Position numbers and translations under genes: made by a program | Origin: Bacteroidales bacterium | GTDB lineage: Bacteria > Bacteroidota > Bacteroidia > Bacteroidales > UBA3824 | Direction: 5' to 3' | Assembly: GCA_017394445.1 (NCBI GenBank) | Contig: JAFPYT010000371.1 | Location: 1 to 44,871, forward strand | Length of the DNA stretch: 44,871 nucleotides | Shown: positions 22,504 through 30,388 of the stretch, in pieces | Position numbering within the stretch: the stretch's first letter is position 1 | How the letters are laid out: the number at the start of each line of letters is the position of its first letter | The notes under the pieces: generated by a model | Told to the model about the DNA's origin: nothing | The model's input: the letters and a program-made list of their open reading frames with translations, nothing else | Database searches by the model: none

Positions 22504-23532
22504 ATGGCTATAAACAAATATAAATTCGTTAAAGATAGTAACGGTGAATTAATCGACATAGACAACATCACACAAGACAATAAGAAAAATGACTATTATT
22601 GCATTGAATGTGGTGATACGATGATTGCTGCGTTTGGTCAGAAACGAAAATATTTCAGACACAAAGGAGAAGTTACCTGCAACAAAGAAAGATACCTCCA
22701 CAAATTAGGTAAAATGTTCTTCAAGAAAATATTTGAAACAAACAAAGAATTTCTAATAAATTACATAGCCGAAAAGAAATGTATAAAATCAGAATGTTTT
22801 TTTAACAACACACAAAGAAATAAGAATTGTAAAACACTGCAAGTTATTAAAACAATAAATCTCAAAAATGAATACGATGTTTGTGAAGAAGAAAGCGGCT
22901 ATAATGGTTTTATTGCCGATTTAAAATTATCAAATTCGCAACGACCTGATATAGAACCAATATTCATAGAAATATATGTAACCCATAGTTGCGAACCTGA
23001 AAAAATAAACTCAGGCATCAAAATCATAGAAATAAAAATAGAAAAAGAAGAAGATGTTCTTAAACCATTAAATGATTATTACAACCAAAAAGTTACGTTT
23101 TATAACTTCAATAGAATTATTCCAATAGAACAATTATTTTCGTATTACGCAATAACCAACGAACTCAAATACAAGATTGGAGAACAATCTTGTTTAGCAA
23201 ATGAAGATAATGAAGATTATTTAGTAAAATTCATTCTCAACCACACTCGATATATCGAAAATCAAGGCAATCTAGCAAACTATTCATTATACCTTTTAGC
23301 CGAACATAAAAATATAAAATACTGCCCTTTTTGTTACAGATACACACACAATATGTGTGTATTGAAAGTTCCAATTCAGAAATTAAACAGAATAATAATA
23401 CACAGAATACATATAAAAAAAATAAATGGTTCAAATTACCTACAAATAGCCGCGCAATGTAAAACATATATATATGATAATAGGGTTAAAGTTTATCCAC
23501 CTTTAAATATTCTTAAAACCTTTATCAAATAA
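22504..23532 (+). CDS. CoiA-like nuclease-fold protein (putative)
   Basis: The product is 342 aa, lysine- and asparagine-rich and more AT-rich than its neighbours. Near the N-terminus YYCIECGDTMIAAFGQKRKY is followed by FRHKGEVTC, a zinc-site plus FxH pattern as in CoiA-type competence proteins and related nucleases. The middle part has GFIADLKLS and, after a gap, PIFIEIYVTHSCEPEKI, an arrangement of D and ExxxT/C residues like the degenerate PD-(D/E)XK core seen in that group. The C-terminal third holds a second cysteine pair (YCPFCYRYTHNMCV). The base composition suggests horizontal acquisition. The role is not known. Confidence 0.6.
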   Translation: MAINKYKFVKDSNGELIDIDNITQDNKKNDYYCIECGDTMIAAFGQKRKYFRHKGEVTCNKERYLHKLGKMFFKKIFETNKEFLINYIAEKKCIKSECFFNNTQRNKNCKTLQVIKTINLKNEYDVCEEESGYNGFIADLKLSNSQRPDIEPIFIEIYVTHSCEPEKINSGIKIIEIKIEKEEDVLKPLNDYYNQKVTFYNFNRIIPIEQLFSYYAITNELKYKIGEQSCLANEDNEDYLVKFILNHTRYIENQGNLANYSLYLLAEHKNIKYCPFCYRYTHNMCVLKVPIQKLNRIIIHRIHIKKINGSNYLQIAAQCKTYIYDNRVKVYPPLNILKTFIK

Positions 23533-23535
23533 ACA

Positions 23536-24117
23536 TTACAAATCATCAAGGGCATCTTGCAATACACTGATATTATTTATACCATCAATATAAAGTAATT
23601 TAACAAAACAACTTAAATTATCCCTATGTTCAATTGTTAAATGAATTTCACCATTGTTTGTAGAAAAAATACAGCCATATTTACATTGATCAAATTTAAC
23701 CCGATACAGTTTATCACTATCAGTTTCAGGGTATGAATAACCTTGAAATTCTTCTATACACTGCGATGGTTCACCATATTTAATGGTTAATAATTCTTTT
23801 AACTCAGAATAATCACGAAATAAAAATCTCCATTGATCTTGTTCTGGGAAAACAACCGCTATACGACTAACCAAATCCCGATTCTGCAAAGAACCAACTG
23901 CAATTGTACAACTTTTATGGGCAGCAAAATCTCCTTTCAAGGCGGCAACACCATCAGAACTTCCAAGATATGTAAATCCCTTGGCCTTCATTTTTGCTAC
24001 ATAGGAACTCAATGTTCCATCAATTGGAACACCTTTAAATGCAAGATGTTCTTGTGCAAAAGAATAGATTGCGCAAAGCATAACAATAGTTAAGGTAATT
24101 ATTTTTTTCATAAGCAT
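23536..24117 (-). CDS. Secreted hypothetical protein
   Basis: The product is 193 aa. The N-terminus MLMKKIITLTIVMLCAIYSF-AQ is a clear Sec signal peptide with cleavage expected after AQ (~22), so the protein is periplasmic or outside. The mature part starts EHLAFKGVPIDGTLSSYVAK, which recurs in many uncharacterised Bacteroidales exported proteins (FKGIPIDG...F...L...KGF). It contains two mixed alpha/beta halves and several cysteines (CTIAVGS, CIEEF, CKYGCIF) that could form disulfides. No catalytic signature is visible. Confidence 0.8.
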   Translation of the reverse strand: MLMKKIITLTIVMLCAIYSFAQEHLAFKGVPIDGTLSSYVAKMKAKGFTYLGSSDGVAALKGDFAAHKSCTIAVGSLQNRDLVSRIAVVFPEQDQWRFLFRDYSELKELLTIKYGEPSQCIEEFQGYSYPETDSDKLYRVKFDQCKYGCIFSTNNGEIHLTIEHRDNLSCFVKLLYIDGINNISVLQDALDDL

Positions 24118-24160
24118 TAATATTTTAGATTAATAATACAAAAATTATACCTAATCACCA

Positions 24161-25492
24161 TCACACCAATCCCGTCATATACACAGGTAAACAAACAGTC
24201 ATTCCATCCTTGGCGTAGTCTTTTGTGTAAATTAAGTATCGATCACCAACACGTGAAGAGTATTTTTGGCAAAACATATCAAGCGACTTGTGGGTTTTGT
24301 AGCCCGATGATTTCACTTCGATAGGCACGAGTTTGTTACCACGAGATAAAAGAAAATCGATTTCGTAATTATGCTTATCGTCTTTGGGAAAGGTGTAATA
24401 AAACAGGCGGTTGCCACCACTTGCCAATGTCTGAGCCACCACATTTTCATAAATATAACCGAGATTAACATCCAACTTATCGCTCAACAACTTGTTGTAA
24501 ATCACATTTTCGGTGTAATCCTTATCCCAAAAACAAAGGGTAACAAAAAGTCCTGTGTCGGCCATAAAAATTTTGTAGCGCGACAAATCTTTGAAAAGCG
24601 ACATTCCAACATTTGGATCGGTGCAATGATGACAAAAAAGCGTTGTCTTGCTTTCTTCCAACATTTGCATAAGTTCGGCAGTTCGCTCCTCGGTGCGCCC
24701 TCCGATAATAGGATAAGGCGTGTAGCGCGAATAATTGCTATTTAGTTGCGCAGGAATGTTAAGGAAAAGTCTTTCTGCTGCGCCCGAGGTATCAATTTTC
24801 TGAAAATCATCCACATATAAGCGGATAATATCTCGTTTTGTTTGGTCTACAATACTGAGGTTGTTGGTTTCGAGATAGGTTTCGACAGCCTGAGGCATAC
24901 CTCCAATAAGCATATAAAGGCGGAAATCGTACATTGTTTTACGATGCGCTACACCCAACGTTAATTTTTTTTCGTAAAACTGTCGAAGCAAACCCACACT
25001 CACATCATCATCCAAAGCCCAACGAAACTCTTCATAATCCATCGGGTACAAAGTTAAACGCTGTTCTTCGCTTGGAATCACAATGTTTTGAACGTTCTTT
25101 TTGATGCTGATAAGCGAACCCGTTTCGATATAATCGTAACGACCGTCTGCCACAAGGTACTTGATAGCGCGGCGAGCCAATGGGCAGTTTTGCACTTCAT
25201 CAAAAACAATAAGAGATTTACGCTTTTTAAGCACCACATTGTAATGCTGTTGCAATTTTAGAAAAATCTTATCTAAATCAATGAGGTCGTCAAACAAGTC
25301 TTTAACTTGTTGAGATGCCTTGTTGAAATCGATAAGAATATAATTTTCGTATTCGTTTTTGGCAAAAGTCTCCACCAAAGTGGATTTGCCAACTCGTCTT
25401 GCACCCTCCACCAACATAGCCGTTCTGCCTTGCCGTGAAGTTTTCCATTCCAACAACTTGTTGTATAGTTTTCGCTTAAAAATCTTCCGCAT
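24161..25492 (-). CDS. AAA_14/DUF4143-type ATPase
   Basis: The product is 443 aa. Walker A GARRVGKST is at 30-38, Walker B SLIVFDEVQNCPLAR at ~92-106, and sensor YIETGSLISIKKN at ~120. The DUF4143 part (~200-400) ends in a PD-(D/E)XK-like core, YEIDFLLSRGNKLVPIEVKS (~379-398), in which D and ExK are preserved. The order of P-loop, winged-helix middle and nuclease-like end is the standard plan. The start codon lies 20 nt from the -7 box at 25513-25520, with three 33-bp-spaced repeats just upstream. It is one of three intact ATPases of this general type within 9 kb. Confidence 0.9.
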   Translation of the reverse strand: MRKIFKRKLYNKLLEWKTSRQGRTAMLVEGARRVGKSTLVETFAKNEYENYILIDFNKASQQVKDLFDDLIDLDKIFLKLQQHYNVVLKKRKSLIVFDEVQNCPLARRAIKYLVADGRYDYIETGSLISIKKNVQNIVIPSEEQRLTLYPMDYEEFRWALDDDVSVGLLRQFYEKKLTLGVAHRKTMYDFRLYMLIGGMPQAVETYLETNNLSIVDQTKRDIIRLYVDDFQKIDTSGAAERLFLNIPAQLNSNYSRYTPYPIIGGRTEERTAELMQMLEESKTTLFCHHCTDPNVGMSLFKDLSRYKIFMADTGLFVTLCFWDKDYTENVIYNKLLSDKLDVNLGYIYENVVAQTLASGGNRLFYYTFPKDDKHNYEIDFLLSRGNKLVPIEVKSSGYKTHKSLDMFCQKYSSRVGDRYLIYTKDYAKDGMTVCLPVYMTGLV

Positions 25493-25512
25493 TTTTCGAT
25501 ATTAATTTTTGG

Positions 25513-25543
25513 CAAAAATAAGCCATTTTTCGCTCACCCCAAA
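25513..25543 (-). promoter_or_regulatory. Promoter of the AAA ATPase gene (-33 TTTG, -7 TATTTTTG)
   Basis: On the minus strand TTTG at 25543-25540, a 19-bp spacer, and TATTTTTG at 25520-25513, followed by a very short leader to the ATG at 25492. The TTTTGGGG around the -33 element looks like a partial copy of the upstream repeat. Confidence 0.7.
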
Positions 25544-25554
25544 ATTTATTTACC

Positions 25555-25639
25555 CAAAATCCTCGGTTTCCCCATTATTTTTTGGGACAAAATCCTCGGT
25601 TTCCCCATTATTTTTTGGGACAAAATCCTCGGTTTCCCC
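25555..25639 (-). repeat. Three operator-like direct repeats, 33-bp period
   Basis: CAAAATCCTCGGTTTCCCC on the plus strand occurs at 25555, 25588 and 25621, exactly 33 bp apart. The first two copies are also followed by identical ATTATTTTTTGGGA. The array lies 12 bp upstream of the -33 element of the ATPase gene at 24161-25492. The sequence is unrelated to the repeats at 18.3 kb, but the period is the same. Confidence 0.8.
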
Positions 25640-25672
25640 AAAATGTTGGAGATAATATGCAACCAAACAATC

Positions 25673-27109
25673 TTATTTTACATCACCCACAAACAACTCC
25701 TCTAATGTTATAATTCCTTTTACTTGATTGCTATATTTGCCATTAGAGATACCGAATGGCGATATCATTGTAAGGAGCAGTCCGCATCGGGTGGCGGTTT
25801 CGGTTTTGAAATTGGCAAGTCGGATGCGAAGTTTAAGATCCTCGTCTTTGCTGATGGAATATGGAGCGTCGCAAAATTTAATTTCACAAATATTTATCAT
25901 CTTGTCGGCACGTTCGATGGCGAGGTCGATTTGCGCTTTTGGTTCGGTAGTAGTACTACGCCAAGAGTAATATTCTGTGCGGATTTGATCTATTCCCAAG
26001 GCCTTTTTAATTTGAGGAATATGCAAAAGACAAATGCGTTCAAAGGCAAGTCCCGACCAAGAATTAACTTCGGGCGTATTGAGCGAGTGAGTCCAAAAAC
26101 AGTCATCTGTGGTTTCTTTGCGGCAAAATCTGAAATAAAACATTGTGAACATATCTACAACTTGGTAAATATGCTGATTTTCACGGATTTTTTTGCCCCG
26201 TGTGCGATAATGCCTAATAAAGTCGCAATTTTCTAAATCCCTGAGTATTAGAGTTAACCGCGATCCTGAAAGAAGTTTTGCTTTAATAGCAATTTCGTCG
26301 CGGGTGATTCCGTATGGCGCAGCGCACAATGCGTCAATCACTTGCAGGTATGGTTCTGAATTTTTGAACAATGATTTAAAGAGCCTTTCAAATTCGTTTT
26401 TTAGTTGCGCCTTTTCGCCAAAAAACAGACTGTCGATATTTTGAGCAACACTTTTTGAATTATCCAAAAGGCTCAGGTAGTAAGGCACACCACCTGTGGC
26501 CATATATAGTTGGCAAATAGCGTATCTATCGTAGACAAAACCGTTTTCGTCGAGATATTGTTCGGTTTCGCGGAGGTTAAACTGCCGCAAGTACATTTCG
26601 TGAGTTATGCGGTTGTGAAGCCCACCATGGTTATCAATTATATTATCAATAATCCACGAAGTGGCAGAACCACAGACAATTAGCATAATATTGCTATGGT
26701 CGGCGCACCAAGTGTTCAAAAAATGGTCTAACGCACCAGTAAAACCTGATTTAGGAGTGTCGAGGCAAGGAATTTCATCGATGAAGATCACACATCTACG
26801 TTTTGTATTTATCTTAGCATCAAGCATTTGCTGCAACATCAAGAATGCTTCTTGCCAATTTTCGGGGAGTTTGGCATCCACAAAACCCGCTTTTATAAGA
26901 CCTTCGCGAAAGTTGCTGAGTTGTACCGATTTGGGAGCGTCGATTGTGCCCGACATATAAAAATCAAACTTATTGTTGAAATGTTGTTTTACGAGAAAAG
27001 TCTTTCCAACGCGTCTGCGACCATATAGAGCCACAAACTCTGCCTTACCTGATTTAAGATAACTGTCGAGTGCTTTTCTTTCTGCCTGTCTTCCAATGAT
27101 TTTGTCCAT
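25673..27109 (-). CDS. Archaeal-type ATPase (PF01637-like, DUF234-like C-terminus)
   Basis: The start is set at ATG 27109 (MDKIIGRQAERKALDSYLKS), since the longer frame enters the promoter. The product is 478 aa. Walker A GRRRVGKT is at 30-37, Walker B CVIFIDEIPCLDTP is at ~105-118, and IMLIVCGSATSWI is the sensor. The middle (~250-320) is a winged helix (YGITRDEIAIKAKLLSGSRL). The C-terminus carries an endonuclease-like core (PKAQIDLAIERADKMINICE, then IKFCDAPYSI), i.e. D...ExK-like. Predicted function is ATP-dependent DNA transaction, unknown in detail. Two long dyads at its promoter form its private repeat set. Confidence 0.9.
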   Translation of the reverse strand: MDKIIGRQAERKALDSYLKSGKAEFVALYGRRRVGKTFLVKQHFNNKFDFYMSGTIDAPKSVQLSNFREGLIKAGFVDAKLPENWQEAFLMLQQMLDAKINTKRRCVIFIDEIPCLDTPKSGFTGALDHFLNTWCADHSNIMLIVCGSATSWIIDNIIDNHGGLHNRITHEMYLRQFNLRETEQYLDENGFVYDRYAICQLYMATGGVPYYLSLLDNSKSVAQNIDSLFFGEKAQLKNEFERLFKSLFKNSEPYLQVIDALCAAPYGITRDEIAIKAKLLSGSRLTLILRDLENCDFIRHYRTRGKKIRENQHIYQVVDMFTMFYFRFCRKETTDDCFWTHSLNTPEVNSWSGLAFERICLLHIPQIKKALGIDQIRTEYYSWRSTTTEPKAQIDLAIERADKMINICEIKFCDAPYSISKDEDLKLRIRLANFKTETATRCGLLLTMISPFGISNGKYSNQVKGIITLEELFVGDVK

Positions 27110-27134
27110 AGAGCAATAAATATTGATTACATCG

Positions 27135-27166
27135 CAAATATAAAAATAATCCGCCAAACTCGCAAA
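27135..27166 (-). promoter_or_regulatory. Promoter of the PF01637-like ATPase gene
   Basis: On the minus strand TTTG at 27166-27163, a 20-bp spacer, and TATATTTG at 27142-27135, 25 nt before the ATG at 27109. The -33 element falls inside the first dyad. Confidence 0.7.
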
Positions 27167-27240
27167 TTTTTGTTAAGTTTGGCAGATTATCGAGTGATAA
27201 TCCGCCAAACTCGCATTTTTTCATTGAGTTTGGCAGATTA
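27147..27240. repeat. Two long operator-like dyads (four half-sites), 51-bp period
   Basis: Half-sites TAATCCGCCAAACTC (27147-27161 and 27198-27212) each face an inverted partner (A/G)AGTTTGGCAGATTA (27175-27189 and 27226-27240). The two 43-bp dyads have a period of 51 bp and cover the -33 region of the ATPase promoter. The partner half-sites carry one consistent C-to-T difference in both dyads, so the whole unit was duplicated. Confidence 0.8.
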
Positions 27241-27272
27241 TCGGGGATAAAAATGGATTATCTCAAACGCAA

Positions 27273-28694
27273 TTACTCAATTATCTGCGCCGCACCGTGG
27301 CCAGGACAAAAGAGATAACCCGAAAAACGCTCTACAAGGTGGCTACGGCATTGTTTGGCAAGGGCAGAATCGGAATCTACGCCCGTCATAAGAAATGGCG
27401 CAAGAATATTAAACTCACGTTGCTGTTCCGAAAAACCTTTGATATTCACATAGATATCGCCACAGAAAAGAAGTTTAAGTTGCGGGCAAACAATTACCGA
27501 TTCACCACGAACGTGTCCGCCCGGACCTTCGTAAAAGTCAAAATTATAACCACCGATTTTCACATTACCAACAAGTTGCAGAAGTACATCGTCAGAATTC
27601 CGCGGTGCAAGGGCAACGCATTTTTCAATAGGCGGCGGAGCATATTCCGAAATTATCCGGCTCAACTGACAATATGGCGCGTGCAACGGGTTTTGATAGC
27701 GAAACGGTGCATCTCCCTGAATATCAAGACAAAAATCCTCGTAAGAAGAATGGCTCATATAAATTCTATCAAACTCAGAAAGTATTCCGGCGTGGTCCAT
27801 ATCCGAATGAGTAAGGAAGGCGATTTTTGGAGTATTATGATAATTAACATACAGATTTTCAAATAGTTTTATCATCTCATCGCGGTAACAGGCAAAACCA
27901 CTGTCTACAAAGAGCAAACCATCGCCACACTCCAAAACAAACGTATTGCTACCGCACGGAGGCTCTATGGTATAAAGAGTTACGTCATCGGTAAGAGTGT
28001 TGCGACTAATTGTAGGGGCAAAACGTTCGCCCTTGTGTTCACGGACAAACTGCGCAAAACGGCGGATATAGTCGAAAGTCTTGATTTGCGGCTTGTTATG
28101 TTCGTCGAGAATCTGCATAAGGCTGTTGGCAAGCACCAGCACCTCGTTGGTTTTGCTCTGCGACAAACCGAGTATCGAGCGCATTTTGTTGGCAAAAGTG
28201 ATATAAAAAACAGTGCCGTCGAGCAAACGGTCGGTAACTTCATAATCAAGAATATTTATTTCGCAAACTTTTGATATTCTGTCGATTAGCGATTTTATTT
28301 CAGAGGTATCTTCAATAAAAAGACCCATCTTGAAATGCTGCACACCCGTTCCGTTTTCTTGCGAACTGATGTACGAAATGTTAACATTGTGGGCATTGAT
28401 AATCTCCAAAACAGGCAGCACAGCGCCAGGACGGTCGTCTAAGGTAAGCACAATCATAATAATGCGAGCCTCAGAGCCATTAGTAGAAAGGTATCCACAG
28501 CGCGAAAGTTGCTCTTTAATCAGTTGATGTTGAGCGGATTCGGCTGCCACCTCAATAAAAAGCGTGTGAGTATCCACAGCCTTATTGTAATTGACTCTCA
28601 CGATGTTGCCATTATGCGCAGCAATAATTTTTCCCGCCACAAGAAACGACCCTGCCTTATCGGGCATACGGGTTATGTAAGTCCTTTTTTCCAT
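27273..28694 (-). CDS. ACT-ACT-metallo-beta-lactamase-fold fusion
   Basis: The product is 473 aa from ATG 28694 (MEKRTYITRMPDKAG). The first in-frame ATG at 28712 lies upstream of the promoter box. Residues ~5-70 and ~80-150 are two ACT domains (MPDKAGSFLVAGKIIAAHNG; LDDRPGAVLPVLEIINAHNV), which normally bind amino acids. Residues ~230-473 are a metallo-beta-lactamase fold with THSDMDHAG (HxDxDHxG), GPGGHVRGE, LLFCGDIYV and GYLFCPGHG, so the di-metal site is largely present. A linker domain with ITFANKMRSILGLSQSK lies between. This suggests a hydrolase controlled by an amino acid. A TATTTTTG box at 28699-28706 is so close that the mRNA may be nearly leaderless. Confidence 0.85.
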   Translation of the reverse strand: MEKRTYITRMPDKAGSFLVAGKIIAAHNGNIVRVNYNKAVDTHTLFIEVAAESAQHQLIKEQLSRCGYLSTNGSEARIIMIVLTLDDRPGAVLPVLEIINAHNVNISYISSQENGTGVQHFKMGLFIEDTSEIKSLIDRISKVCEINILDYEVTDRLLDGTVFYITFANKMRSILGLSQSKTNEVLVLANSLMQILDEHNKPQIKTFDYIRRFAQFVREHKGERFAPTISRNTLTDDVTLYTIEPPCGSNTFVLECGDGLLFVDSGFACYRDEMIKLFENLYVNYHNTPKIAFLTHSDMDHAGILSEFDRIYMSHSSYEDFCLDIQGDAPFRYQNPLHAPYCQLSRIISEYAPPPIEKCVALAPRNSDDVLLQLVGNVKIGGYNFDFYEGPGGHVRGESVIVCPQLKLLFCGDIYVNIKGFSEQQREFNILAPFLMTGVDSDSALAKQCRSHLVERFSGYLFCPGHGAAQIIE

Positions 28695-28735
28695 AATGCA
28701 AAAATAGCACACAGAAACGGCAAGGGCAATTTGAT

Positions 28736-29290
28736 TTATAAAACGGAGGGATTGATTAAATGATACATCTTTGATATGCGGCTAATCCGATTGATAATCT
28801 CGTTGCGAATATCGTCGGGAGAGAGCACCAAAAGATTATCGCCAAACGATGTTAAAACGCTGATTAATTCATAGTTGCGTTTACATTCAATAGAAAAAAA
28901 CATTCCGCCTGCGAGTTGAGGATATTTACGGCGCAAAATAGTTTCCTTGTCCCCAGAAATTGTCTTTTGCGAACCGTGCAAAGGCTTGGTGAGAATGTAA
29001 TTTTTGGATTCGTCGCTCACCCAAAATGTTATTGTTTGCAAAGGACAATTGTCAAAAAGTGTAACGCCGATGATGTCATCAAAACGCTCCTTTAAATCCT
29101 CAGGTGCATCTTCAAAATGTTGTATGTCAGACGGTTGAATTTCTATAATACGGTCTAATGCAAACGTTAGGATTTTGCCGTCCTCTGCCGCTGCGCCGAT
29201 AAGATACCAACGGTCGTTGTATTGTTTCAAAATGTATGGATGAAACTCAATGCCCGCCTTCGCTTCACAAACGCCGAATAACTCTCCCAA
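28736..29290 (-). pseudogene. WYL-domain regulator, N-terminally truncated
   Basis: The open frame encodes a WYL domain (IEFHPYILKQYNDRWYLIGA, then DRIIEIQ) and a C-terminal WCX-like part (VTLFDN, PLHGSQK), about 170 residues. Full-length WYL regulators have ~300-340 residues with an N-terminal HTH, which is missing. Immediately upstream the sequence changes to a piece of an AlbA_2 gene at 29276-29345. The ATG at 29290 lies in that foreign piece. WYL proteins sense nucleic acid ligands and often accompany defence genes, and the Gabija-like module lies directly upstream. Confidence 0.75.
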
Positions 29291-29345
29291 AACGAATCAG
29301 GAAAGCCACCCTTCGCACTTTTGCCTTCCAAGTACGAGGATGAAT
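29276..29345 (-). pseudogene. AlbA_2 gene fragment (5' part without start)
   Basis: In frame this reads SSYLEGKSAKGGFPDSFWES followed by YSAF, almost identical to residues ~13-37 of the intact AlbA_2 protein at 32500-34170. DNA identity is high over ~70 bp (34072-34131 in the intact gene). It has no start codon and passes directly into the WYL fragment. It marks a deletion or recombination junction next to the helicase gene. Confidence 0.8.
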
Positions 29346-29359
29346 ATGTGAGGTGAGGG

Positions 29360-30388
29360 TTAGCATTTTTTATAACATTCCATAAAGTTATATGGGATGA
29401 AATAAATATTGCCTCTTGCTCTTGTACAGGCAACATATAGTTTATTTTTTGTTTCAGATGCCAATAGGTTTAACATATTATTCCGATACTTGATCAAAGC
29501 ATCACTATGTAGAACAATCGCCACATCTTCAAATGTATCCAATCCTTTCGTCTCGCCCCAATTCATTCCGTTACATAGATATTTATTCCTATTGCGGAAA
29601 AACAAGAAAGGCAATCCACGGGTAACCAATTCATCAGTATCTAATTGTTGGTCAACAAAAACAATTAAACTTTCTTCTGACCTGTGGGATTCAATTCTTA
29701 TTCCGAGATAGTTTTGAACATAAGTGCAAACAGACGGAGAACAACGATAACTTTTACTTAACGATTCTGTGTCAATAGAAAATCCCACTGTGATCCATTT
29801 TTTACAGTATCTTTTATAATTGTCATATAATCCTTTATTTAAATTGCCGTCTCTACTCGTATCAAATGTATGTTGGTAAAAATCCCCGACAAATAAGACA
29901 TCTGTATTTTCGGGGATAATGTTCAATGCAAAATTAAAATCGTGACCTGCCAAGTCTTGCACTTCATCGAAATAGAAACAATCAAAATACTTGTCAATTC
30001 TGTTGGCTATTAATTTACATAAATCATATTGCTGACATAATTTTGCAATCCTATTGCTATATAAAAAGCCATTAGATGTCATATAAAAAGATTTAGTGTT
30101 GGGTCGAAAGATTGTATACTGTGGTGGGTTGAGAAATGTAATGCCCTTGGCCTTACATCTATCTTTCAAGTACGGACTATAACATATCGTCCACAGGAAT
30201 TGAAAATATGACAAAAGCAATACATTGTTAGGTAAGTATCCAAATTTACGTATTATTTTGTTTCTCAAATTATTAAGATTGTTATTTGTGTACGTGACAA
30301 TAAGATAACGCCTTGTATAATCAATTTGATTTACAAGGAAAGTGGTTTTTCCAGAACCAGCAACCGCCAAAATCAGCCGTTTATCCAT
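29360..30388 (-). CDS. Compact UvrD/Rep-like helicase, GajB-like
   Basis: The product is 342 aa. Superfamily-1 helicase motifs in order are Walker A AVAGSGKTT (8-16), motif Ia YTNNN, motif II CFYFDEVQDL (~137-146), motif III VLFVGDFYQHTFDTS (~164-178), motif IV-like LSKSYRCSP (~210-218), and motif VI KLYVACTRARGNIYF (~317-331). The 2B-type insertions of UvrD/PcrA are missing, which explains the short length (GajB of Bacillus is ~490 aa). The start overlaps the end of the OLD nuclease gene by 16 bp, so the two are translated together. The pairing with an OLD-TOPRIM nuclease is that of the Gabija anti-phage system and of class 2 OLD nucleases. Confidence 0.88.
   Translation of the reverse strand: MDKRLILAVAGSGKTTFLVNQIDYTRRYLIVTYTNNNLNNLRNKIIRKFGYLPNNVLLLSYFQFLWTICYSPYLKDRCKAKGITFLNPPQYTIFRPNTKSFYMTSNGFLYSNRIAKLCQQYDLCKLIANRIDKYFDCFYFDEVQDLAGHDFNFALNIIPENTDVLFVGDFYQHTFDTSRDGNLNKGLYDNYKRYCKKWITVGFSIDTESLSKSYRCSPSVCTYVQNYLGIRIESHRSEESLIVFVDQQLDTDELVTRGLPFLFFRNRNKYLCNGMNWGETKGLDTFEDVAIVLHSDALIKYRNNMLNLLASETKNKLYVACTRARGNIYFIPYNFMECYKKC

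Noticed and set aside
25555..25639. 33-bp-spaced repeats as a tiny CRISPR array
   Set aside because: The sequences between repeat cores are also repeated (ATTATTTTTTGGGA), there are no cas genes, and the position is at a promoter.
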